A stretch of DNA of 64,000 nt, from contig KQ965810.1 of NCBI GenBank assembly GCA_001574975.1, positions 126,280 to 190,279 on the forward strand. The letters are read 5' to 3'. Numbering within the stretch: the stretch's first letter is position 1; each line of letters opens with the position of its first letter. The stretch comes from Gonapodya prolifera JEL478. Taxonomy: Eukaryota > Monoblepharomycota > Monoblepharidomycetes > Monoblepharidales > Gonapodyaceae. This document shows positions 23,761 to 33,462 of this stretch, in pieces. A program made the position numbers and the translations under genes. The notes beneath the pieces were generated by a model. It made no database searches. It saw only the letters and a list, made by a program, of their open reading frames with translations, and had not been told where the DNA came from.

Positions 23761-26143
23761 CTACTGTGCATGAGCCCTCGATCTGTTCGCCTCGGGAATC
23801 ACCTGTCCCAGCGTCGCCAACTGGCCGTCCCTCGATTTGGCCTTGGGGCTTCGCAGATACGCAAGAAGCTCGCGGAGAGGGAGGTGGAGCACGTCTTGCG
23901 CGGGGATGAGGATGGGGTTGTCTTTCATGTCGAGCGACTGCACGATTCGATTCCTAGTCAGTGGGAGGGGAGGAATGTGTTGAACTGTCGAAAGACGCAC
24001 CACCAAATTTCGGAGATTTCCGAGCGCGATCGGGAGCTCTACGATTTTGTTGCGGCTGATGTCCAACTTGGTGAGCGCGGCGAGACTTCCGATCGTGTCT
24101 GGAAGCGAATTGAACGAGTTCCCCCGAATTTCGAGCACTGTGAGCGACGAAAGAAGCCTAAAATGCACGTGCACGGCCTCATCAAAACCACCACGCGGAA
24201 CTGAAATTGACGTCCAAAACGAAAAACAAAGCTCACCCCATGGACTCGGGCAGCTTGTCCAACTTGTTTGCGCTGACAGAAAGTTTTTCAAGCCGGTTGA
24301 GCTGACCGATATCGTCGGGGAGGTTGTAGAGGAAATTATTGGACACGTCGAGCTCGACGAGGTACGGCAGGTGGCAGAGCTCGTCCGGCAGCACCTCGAT
24401 CTGGTTGTTGCTGGGTCGTAGAGTTGGGGTGATGAGATGACGTATCGCACCCATCGCCGCTCACTCCGTTCCACATGGGACCTCTCTTTTTTCACGCAAC
24501 GCAACGCACCTCAGGTACAGCCGCGACAGTTGACGCAGGTTGTATATGGACTGCGGGATCGAGTGGGAGCTGAGTTGGTTGTTGCGGACGTCGAGGACCG
24601 AGAGTTTCGACAGGAAGCCAATGTCGTCCGGGAGCGCCGTGAGTGAGCATGTGTTTGCGTCGAATTTCACGAGGTTACCGAGCTGGCCGATGAACTCTGA
24701 AGTGAACGTGCGATGAGATGAGATGAGATGAGGACATGAAATCGGACCGGACCGGACCGAACCGAACCTGGGAGCACTTCCATCTGAGTGTTGTCCCTCA
24801 TGACGAGATCCTCGAGGGCGTGCCAGCTTGCGCATTCAGCCGGTAGAGACTCGAGCTTGGTGTTGCGGATATTGGCCACCTTGAGTTGTCCCAGGTTGCT
24901 CATCGACGCGGGGAAGCTCTCCAAGTCGGCGTTCTCTTCAAGGTTGAGCTCTTCGAGTTGGGTCAGGTTTCCGACTGGAGAGTGGAGATGGGCAAACAAG
25001 TGGTGGGTTTGGTAAAGGAAATGGACACGGAGCTTGTGCTTGGTGATGGTTCAACGTACACGAGTGCGGCAGTTCGCGAAGATCGTTTGTGGCGGCGTTG
25101 AGCTTGAGGAGTGAGACTAAGGCGCCGAATTCTATCGGCAGAGACGTGATTTTGTTCGAACTGATGTCCAAGCTCTTTTTATATTTGGAAGGGGTCACAT
25201 CGAGAGAGACCTCGAATGGCACGGCAAAAACGTACCCGCAAATTTGACAGTTTGCAGATTTCGGGGGACATTCTCTTCACCCTGTTGTGGCTTAGGTTCA
25301 GGGTTCTGAGCTCTTTCAACTCAAAAATCGAAGGTGGGATGTCCTATGTGAGTTGTGACGCAACTTGTCAGTATAAAAGCGAGGTGAGGGGGGTGTATCT
25401 CTACTTGTCCGTGGTACCCACTTTCAGATCGTTGTTATGAAGTTCCAAATGAGTGAGGCTGGCCAAGGCTCCGAATTCCGCGGGGATGTCTCTGCGATGT
25501 TTAAGATTACCAGTAAGCAGAATGCCGAATTACTCAATTCCGCGCTGTATCATTCGCTTCCCACGTGCTGTGTCATTCGCGCTCCGCGCAGATCATTCCC
25601 CTCCGGCGGACACACTCGCTGCGCTCGTGTCCTCGGTACGCTCGGACGGCTCGACACCGCTTCACTCGGCTTCGCCTCGTTTGTTCCGTCTCTCCCCCCC
25701 TCCTCCTACACTCACTCGAGTTGGTTATGGCTGAGGCTCAGATGAACGAGGTTTCGGTAGTTTCCGATCTCGGGAGGGAGCGGTGCGAAAAACAATCTGT
25801 TGTGTGCTGCATGCGCATCCAACGGTCGCGAGTCCATTCGTCAAACGTAATGCCATGCATGAAAGAAGGGAATTTCACCTGCATTGATCCATGTGACCTG
25901 CGCGGGTAACTTCCTGGGAAAGAAGCGGATCGAGTTCTCCGAGAAGTCGATTTCGGTGAGCGCGCGCATTTCTTGGATTGCGTCTGGCAGCTCATCGAGC
26001 TCGTTCCCCGCCACGACGAGTCTCCTGCATCGCTTGAGTGCTTTGTACCCCTTGGGTGGCAGCGCCTTGAGTCCGCTCCTCGAGACGTCGACTGTCTCGG
26101 ACTTGCGGTGCGGCGACAGAATCTTGGACTCGCTCGTGCCCAT
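23761..26143 (-). CDS. leucine-rich repeat protein, LRRC40-like, with N-myristoylation motif
   Basis: The protein is almost entirely leucine-rich repeats with the consensus LxxLxLxxNxLxxLP. Examples are LDISSNKITSLPIEFGALV, LNLEENADLESFPASMSNLG, VLDVRNNQLSSHSIPQSIYN, LVELDVSNNFLYNLPDDIGQ and LTKLDISRNKIVELPIALGN. It ends with DNPILIPAQDVLHLPLRELL, a cap like that of LRRC40/shoc2-type proteins. The start MGTSESKILSPHRKSETVDV carries Gly2 and Ser6, fitting an N-myristoylation site, so membrane tethering is likely though not proven. Introns mostly fall at repeat edges. The intron of about 375 nt after the first exon holds a dispersed repeat. Function beyond a binding scaffold cannot be told from sequence. 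Confidence 0.82.
25560..25735 (+). repeat. dispersed GC-rich repeat, copy 1, inside an intron of the LRR gene
   Basis: The segment holds CATTCGCGCTCCGCGCAG, then CTCCGGCGGACACACTCGCT and GTCCTCGGT. The same words recur at 32.56-32.94 kb in an intron of Kae1. It lies antisense to its host gene and swells the intron to about 375 nt, several times the local norm. Its class is unknown; no coding potential, terminal repeats or target-site duplication is clear. Confidence 0.7.
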
Positions 26144-26296
26144 CGAGTCGGCTGCGGGGTGTTGGTCGGGTCGTGGGATGAGTGGATGCGAAATGCGAAG
26201 ACGATCGAAGTGATCGGTCCCTTTTCTTCTCCTTCTCTTTCCACTTTACATTATCCTTGGTTTGATTAGAGCATAATGCAGCCCAAATGGTATTGA

Positions 26297-28690
26297 CTAC
26301 TTATCAATCCGCACAGCCCGTCCAACTCTCGGCCCCCTGCTACTGTCCGACCTTTCCACGCATTCCATGTTCTCACACTCATCGGGCGTCCACTGGGAAA
26401 GAACCGCCTTATAATACAGTTTCTCCAGCGTCGTCCTCTTTGCGGCCAGCCAGGGGTGCTCCAGCACGTCCTCTGCCGACGGCCGTCGCGTGGGATCTTT
26501 GCACAGCATGCACCGCACGAGGTCCTTGGCTTGTTCAGACACGCCAGAGAACTGCGGCTCGAAGAAGACAGGCTCCGTGGTGGCGATCGCGCGGCGAAGG
26601 TCGATGTCGGACGGGCTGTAGAAGGGGAACACTCCACCAAGCCTGGATATGAACGGAGGTTGGGTTGTTCGTGTCACCAGCATTCTACTGACGGGACAAC
26701 CGCGTACATCCTGTCAACGCGGCCAAGAGTTCTAAGGATGAGCACATTGATACAAGTCCTGTCAACGACCCAAATCGAACCCAACTCACATGTACAGCAC
26801 GACTCCCGCCGCCCATATATCCACCGCTGGACGTGCGCACCACTGCGTCATCCACTGCCAAAGACCTGTCGAAATCTTATTCGACGTCATACCTTTGTCA
26901 TACGGCTTGCCCTCATCCGTCACCATTTCCGGCGCCAGGTAGAACGCCGTACCGCACCGGGTCTTGAGCGCGGACTCGTCCACGAGCACCTGTGAAGGAC
27001 ACCGTGAGGGCACACAGTGTGTGAAACAAACAAGAATGTGGAGACAACGCGAGTGAAGAGGTTGCGAGACCGAGATCCACCTTGGCCATTCCAAAATCTC
27101 CCAGCATAATCCGCGGCAGACCCGAATGATGCGATGAATCCACAAGTATGTTCTCGATCTTGATGTCGCGGTGCACGCTGGTGAGTGGGGTGGGGGTAAG
27201 CCACGGTTGCAAGAAAATCCCTCGTCATAACCACGGTGCCACGTGCCACTCAAAAACAAAAGCCAGCACGCTCCCTCGCTCAAACATGCTACATGCCACA
27301 TGCCACATGCCACATGCGCTATACTCACACCCCACCACTATGCAACCACGCCAGCGCCCTCACCACCTGGAACAGCGCAAATCGGGCCTTCCACTCGGGC
27401 ATTCTACCCTGCGCTCGGATCTCCTCGTACAGGTCCCTTCCCTTTACGAGCGTCAGCATGATGTAGGCGTGGTTGGGCGTCGTGTATACGGCGTGCAGGC
27501 GGATCTTTGCCGGGGGGGAGGGTCGAAGGCAAGGGCGGTGGGCGGTGTGTAGTGAGAAGTGAGAAGTGAGGTGATATCATCGATTTGACTGTGCAGACCC
27601 CCATCATCGGCACTCATTGGCAGTGGGAGCACCGAGCAACTCACGATGTTGGGATGGTCGACTCGCCTGAGTATCCCGCACTCGCGCGCCACCGAGGCCC
27701 CGCGGCCGCCGGCGGTGTGCAACGGGGTGAGGCTTTTGTCGACGATCTTGCACGCGAGCCGAGCGTGGGTTCTTTTGTCTGTGTGGGGGAAGCGAGGCGA
27801 GGAGAAGTGAAGGGAAGCGTGGTCAACGAGATTTGAGGAAAAGGTTTGAGAAACAAGTACCTATAGCGAGCCGAACGACGGAGTAGGACCCGCGGCCAAG
27901 TTCGTGGCGCGTGATGTAGTAGGGGGAGCTCGTCTGCACAATGTCACGTCACACTCAACCGCTTGGGGGTTCGCAAGACCGCCGGCTGCCACCAATCTCA
28001 CCTGCGCGTTTTCAACAACACCACCCCGGCCCGACACAAGGAAGACTGTCGTGTCCGAACAACGACCATTACCATATTTTCTTCCTTCACTTCCGCGTTT
28101 CATCACCCCCATACCTAATACCCACATACGTCCTCCGCCAGCTGCACTTCGTGCGTCCTCCCCGCCGCCAGCACACGCGCGGCAGGAGCGTGGACCTTGT
28201 GCCCGTTGACGATCGTTCCGTTGGATGAGCAGTCCGTGATGCGAATGGAACCCTGTCCCAACCCCACACGCAGTCGTGACACCTCATTCGCACAGGGCAA
28301 AGACCCCCCCAAAAAAAACTCACGTCACCACACCATTTGATGGTGCAGTGTACGCGCGACACGCCCTGGGCCGACGTTCCAGCGACGTGGGCCCGCGGCA
28401 CGTTCTCACAGCCGGTGGGCTCCCCAATCGAGGGTTTCACAAATGGAAGCACGTAGATGTCGCAGCTGGGTGCTCGCCCAATCGTGTAGACGCGGTGCTG
28501 GTGGAGTCCTGTGGGTAGGTGGGCGGTGATGGGCGATGCTGCGATGCTGGGACGAGGGGAAAAGGTACACACCGAACCGCCGCCCATTCTGCAAGTCCAG
28601 AACCTCGCACCACATGGGATGAGTCTGTGGAGTGTGTGCCGTGGCGTTTGCGGGGCCGTGGATGGCACGATGGAGGGGTGGTGTGGGCAT
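26297..28690 (-). CDS. FHA-domain serine/threonine kinase, Chk2/Rad53-like (CAMK group)
   Basis: An FHA domain followed by a CAMK-type kinase is the layout of checkpoint kinases Chk2, Cds1 and Dun1. The FHA part has HRVYTIGRAPSCDIYV (Gly-Arg phosphopeptide loop), GVSRVHCTIKW (Ser-Arg-x-His) and ITDCSSNGTIVNG (Asn-Gly-Thr). The kinase has ITRHELGRGSYSVVRLAI (glycine loop), RLACKIVDKS (Lys) and SVHRDIKIENILVD (HRD). MLGDFGMAK (DFG), LKTRCGTAFYLAPEM (activation loop and APE) and AVDIWAAGVVLYM complete the core. The chosen start is 28690 (MPTPPLHRAIHGPANATAHT); the TAG is at 26297-26299. A basic C-terminal tail (RVGRAVRIDK) could aid nuclear entry. An SQ/TQ cluster typical of Chk2 is not evident, so a checkpoint role is likely but not certain. 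Confidence 0.87.
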
Positions 28691-28832
28691 TGTCGGGAAT
28701 GAGGGGTCGTGCGAACAGCCTTCTTTTGTGTCATTCCACGGTATTATTACATGTCATTAATGATACATTACAGCTGTATGTCAACTACACCTCATAAAAT
28801 TACATTCCCGTCCGTTCAATTAGAGAAGAAGA

Positions 28833-30441
28833 TTAAAGTACACAAAAGTCACAAACCGCCTGAATATCGTTTATCGTACAGGGTGATGAACCTCGACCAC
28901 TTGTGATGCTGTGTTTTTTCCGGGCCTCACGCAAAGCCTCCACCCGTCTCGGCGGCGCGTGGAATGAGGGTATGTGGGTGACGAAGCTGCGTGCGGGCAA
29001 ATCAGTAACAGAACTAGTTCCGAGATGATAGTCGTACTCACATGCAGGAAAGCGGGTAAGTGCCCTGCGCTCTGTACAGCAATGTCAGGGAGGAACAGAG
29101 GCTAGCAAACAGCGTGCTTATGTGTGAGTAGGCGCGGGGGGGGGGGGGAAGGGGAGAAGCAATTACCTTTTCGAACAAACGCTGCAAGGCGTCCCGCCTG
29201 GTAAGCCCCCCATCAGCGAATCCAGTGCCCAACGCTCCGCTCTGAGCGCCTCGCATGTCCCGCCCCAGCTGGCCGCTCTGCACGCCGAGTAAACTCTTGG
29301 GGCCCTGCTGCAAGAGTGCGGGCCACCCTCCACCTGCACCGTCGCCGTCGCGGCGTCCTACACCGTCACGCACAGACGAAGGCGCAGACAACGGGCCCGG
29401 GAACCCGAGCGAGACCGCGTAGTCCACGGCGCGTTGACGCGTTCCTTCGTGGGGTGCACGCGGGGCCAGGTGGTGCTGGGCGCGGCGAAACGCCTCTGCG
29501 AGCATGTCGCCCTGCACGTCGCGGCGGTGTCTCGCGCCCGGGCCAGGGATGGTCTCAGCGTGGCGGATGGGCGTTGTCGCGTGGATGTGGGAGACGTCTC
29601 CTGCGTAGTGCGCATGTACGGGAATCCCGCGCACGCCCAGGAGGACGGTGTTTGTGGTGGCTGTGAGGGCGTGTCGGGAGTCGTAAAATTCGACGATTTT
29701 TTCGCTGTGTAGATGTGGCGTAGAGTGGCAGGGTGTAGGTTGGGCGGAATCGTGGTGATAAGATGAGAATGGGAGTGAAGAACGCGTAAAAATGCAAAGG
29801 ACGTACTGGGGCCCACTTGGCACGTCTCGGACGGCTTTGACGTGGCCGAACCGGGACATGAAGTTAAAGAGGTCGGAGTTGTCCAGGGGCTGGAAGGTTT
29901 TCGACTGGTAAGGGGGAAGAAGGATGGGTGGGTTGTTAGAACATGATGAAAGTGAAGTGATACCATTTGAGTTAGACTGACCTTTACAAACACGGTGCCC
30001 TACCACCACATAACCAACAATCGAGTTTAGTCTCAATCTCAACCTCAAGCTCGGAGGGAACTCCCACCTGATTCTCGTCCTCGTCAGCAACTCGGGTGTC
30101 CGGTCCACCTTTCGGCAGGGAGAAGTGGCAGTCCCAGGCGCGGCCGTCCATCACGTACCCATTGAGCTCGCGCACGGCGTCTTGGGCGCAGCGGATGTCG
30201 TACTAAGGGGTCCGCGGGCGTTGTTAGATGTGCTCCCTCATCGGGGTGCAAAGCTCCACAAAACCCCACACCACCACTAGACTCTACCACTCACATAAGT
30301 GACAAACATAATCCCCTTGCGCTCAATAACGCTGGTCGCGCACTTGACGTCGCCGCAGGCCTCGAACACAGCGCGGACCGCACTTGCCGGGGTATGGTTG
30401 GCGATACAGCGCACGAAGACCGTTCTCGAGGGACGCTCCAT
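28833..30441 (-). CDS. Mei2-like RNA-binding protein with two RRMs
   Basis: Two RRMs in tandem. The first starts MERPSRTVFVRCIANHTPAS, with the RNP strand GIMFVTYYDIRCAQDAV and GYVMDGRAWDCHFSLPKGG. The second starts GTVFVKV, with LFNFMSRFGHVKAVRDVPSG and then KIVEFYDSRHALTATTNTVL. The wording VEFYDSRHA and the gapped arrangement match RRM1-RRM2 of Mei2-type proteins, which drive meiosis in fission yeast and development in plants. The C-terminal RRM3 that defines full-length Mei2 is not found. A Gly/Ala-rich region (29.2-29.5 kb) ends RRDALQRLFEK. The terminal exon is inferred: a donor at about 29038 and an acceptor CGCAG near 28990 would add HAPPRRVEALREARKKHS, stopping at 28833. Reading through instead stops at 29038. 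Confidence 0.72.
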
Positions 30442-30924
30442 GGCGCGGTCGGGCGGGTGGATCGGGTCGGGCGTGGATCGGGTCGGGAGGGTGCCTGCGT
30501 GGGACGGGAGGCTCAGATGGGGCGGTGACAGGTGACAGGACAGCGGATTGCACGCACCCGCACCAAAACCGGCATGCACGTCCCGGTGACGGTGGATGGC
30601 AGGCGTACATGGTGCGTAGAGCGAGTGCGGAATGTCGTGCGAGTGTGCAGCAAGCGGCGGCGGAGACAGAGATGCGAGACTGCGGAGTGCGTGTGCGGAG
30701 GACACGTCTGCGAGCATTGCATGCGAGATGGAGTCCGGCACACGAGGGAGGCGTGAATGCAGCGCGGAAAACAGGAGAAAAACACCGGGGAGCGAGCAGG
30801 GATCGAGTTAGGGAGAAGATGGACGAGACCGCAGTAGCTGTGGCCCAACTTGTCATTACATAATATTTCAAATAATCGCATTCACACCCAATACCACACA
30901 GCGCTCCACATGCACGCTCCGCAC

Positions 30925-33296
30925 TCAGTCATCCCGCCACGTCACGAGCACCTCGTCGGTGCGGTATCGCTGCGTGCACCATGTGTCCTCCAACGCCGTC
31001 TCGTGTCCAGACGCGTACATCAGCACGCCCGCAACGGCAATCATCAGCCCATTGTCGATGCAAAACCTGTAGATGCGGGTGGGGGATCCCAGTTGGCTCA
31101 AACCCAAACAGGACACCACCGCCAACAACCACCACAAACCACTCACCGCTCATCCGCCGCATACACCGTCCCACCCCTCTGCCGCGCCATATCGCCCATC
31201 ATGTCCTGCAGTCTCTGATTGCACCCGACGCCGCCCACGACGAGGACTTCGGTGGCTCCGACGTGGGCCATGGCGCGTTCGGTCGTTTCGACAAGCATCG
31301 CAAAGGCGGTTTCTTGCAGCGAGAAGCATAGGTTGGGTTTCGTCACGGGGTTGGGATTTGGCGTGGCAGTGGCGGTGGCAGTGGTTTTCGTGGCGGGGGT
31401 GGTGGAAGGGGTGGGGGTTTTGGAAGGTTGGGCGCCGGCAAAAGGGGCTGCAACGGGAGGACCCGACGAAGAGGAAGCGGCCTCCCCATCCGCCTCATCC
31501 GCCAACGACCCCGCCAGCAGCTCAATCTGGGTCAGCAAACCCGAAAACGACACGTCCATGCCCTTGACGGTGTACGGAAGGTCCAGGAGGGTCGTGCCCC
31601 TGTTGTCGAGCCGTATGGGGGAGTACGGGGTGTAGGTGTGTTCAGTAAAGGTGTGACGCTTTGCACCCCACCAAAGAGCCCCCCCCCCTCCCCCCCCTCC
31701 CATTACCAAACACACCTCTTGGCATACTGCTCGATATTATAACCCGGGGCCGGGTCGTTCGGAAGGTTAATCACGCGCGCGAAGCGGTCGAGGCAGTTTC
31801 CGATGGCGATGTCGATCGTTTCGCCGAATATGCGGTAGCTGGGGTGGGTGTGCGTGTTGGGGGAGGGGGGAAGGGATGGTTAGGTTGCGGGCGGGCGAAG
31901 ACACCAGAGCCTTCAGTCCAATGTGCCGACCATCGCTGCACAGTCTCCACACGTGCACTATCACGCCCAGCACCACAGCCACATATGTTTGTGTCTCCTC
32001 CTCCTTTGCTTTCATCGGCTCTCAAGGAACTCCCCCCCCCCCCTCCACCCCCGGCCCCCAAAGAGCAAACCCACCGCTTATGCGAATACGCAATCACCTG
32101 TGTGTTGCCCCCGCTGACGTAGAGCACGACGGGGTTGCGCGCGCCCGTGATCATACGGCCCATTTCGATGTCTGTGAGTGGGAGGGAGGAGCGTTACAGG
32201 GTGGAAAGAACGGTTCGCACGTCCACGTCCGGCCCCAAACATTCCCTCCATCCCCTCACACACCCCAAGCAGACACACGACACAGTCCCTTGGCCATCTT
32301 CGCACACCCTTTCGGCGCACATGCTCCATCCCACACCGGCTTCCACTACAAGCGGTTTCACCCACGACCCACTCTCTCTCCACCCCGCCACCAAACTCAC
32401 GCGCGACACAATGATTCACGGCTATGATGGGCTTGTTCCACAGCAGCGCGAGCGTGCGCGCCACGACGGCTGTCGAGACGAGGGGTGCGCCCATGCCGGG
32501 GCCTTGGTGGGGAAGGTGGCAAGGGGAATGTGGGTAATGGGGAATGGGGAAGGAGATGGTGAGTATGGCATACCCGCTCCGCGGTTCACTCGCCTCCAAC
32601 AGACAGCCTCGGTCCAAAACTCGCTCCGTGAGTCACTCGCTCCCCGCGGTGTCATTCACCTCCGGCGGACAACCTCGGTCCAATACTCGCTCAGCGTATG
32701 GCATTCGCGCTCCACGCAGATCACTCGCCTCGGGCGGCCAGCCTCGGTCAGCGCCGCTACGGCTGAGGAACACGCTCCGCAGTGTCATTCGCGCTTCCCG
32801 CTGGATACTCGCGCTCCGCGCAGAGTCATTCGCCTCCAGCGGACACACTCGCTTCGCTCGAGTCCTCGGTCAGCGCTATCGCGCTTAAGCCTCGGTGTCC
32901 TCCCTCCGCTCGCGTTGCTCGCTCCTGCCGGATCGCACGCACCTTTTGTATAACATACAACATCGACATCTGCGACACTCAACCCCGCCTCTTTAAGGGC
33001 CTGCTTCGTCAACTTGACTGCCCAGCTTCTATGATGTGCCGCGGTGTCTCTTGGGAGGAACCCCTCGCCGGGCGGAGTGATGTATGTGTGTCTGACGTTT
33101 GCGAGAATATCCCATGTGTCCGGACTGGTGTACCGCACGATGCCGACGCCCAGCTTGTTTGCGGATCCTGCGTGGGCGTGAGTGGTGGGTGGTGGGTGAA
33201 GTGGGGTGTGTGCGGGTGGTCGGAGTGAGTGACATGACCGCGTGTGTTTTCGCCCCGCTGCAACCACACACCCTCAAATCCAATTGCGACCGTCAT
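30925..33296 (-). CDS. KAE1: Kae1/OSGEP, catalytic subunit of KEOPS (tRNA threonylcarbamoyladenosine synthesis)
   Basis: Transfers threonylcarbamoyl to A37 of ANN-decoding tRNAs in the KEOPS complex. It starts [19 protein letters not shown]. Conserved blocks are [40 protein letters not shown] and [20 protein letters not shown], which forms the two metal-binding histidines across a splice. [34 protein letters not shown] and [15 protein letters not shown] follow. An unusual stretch of about 60 residues ([20 protein letters not shown] through NPNPVTKP, 31.34-31.53 kb) is inserted between [10 protein letters not shown] and [13 protein letters not shown], where Kae1 normally has a short loop. One intron (about 32.51-32.95 kb) is filled by a dispersed repeat. 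Lacking a transit peptide, it is the cytosolic/nuclear form rather than Qri7. Confidence 0.93.
32560..32945 (+). repeat. dispersed GC-rich repeat, copy 2, filling an intron of KAE1
   Basis: Several degenerate units of about 60-70 bp repeat the words CTCGCTCCG, CATTCGCGCTCC, CGCAGATCACTCGCCTC, GGCGGACA and CCTCGGTC. The last unit (about 32.79-32.87 kb) is closest to copy 1 at 25.56-25.74 kb. The array starts almost at the donor of the host intron and occupies most of its roughly 440 nt. It is antisense to KAE1, as copy 1 is to its host. Long open frames across it are only a by-product of its composition. Confidence 0.75.
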
Positions 33297-33462
33297 GCGT
33301 GCGCTTTCCTCGCTCCCCTGCTCGCTTCCTGCCCGCGCTGCCTCTGTCCACAAATATCACTTTCCCCACCTGCTTCGGCCGCACCACAGCCCGATCCCCG
33401 CACGACCATCCCATCCCATCCCATCCCACTCCACTCCCACGCACACCCCGCACACCCGCGCG

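Noticed and set aside
32135-32953. Plus-strand frame of 272 residues
   Set aside because: It runs antisense to Kae1 exons and through the GC-rich intronic repeat; its openness follows from repeat composition.
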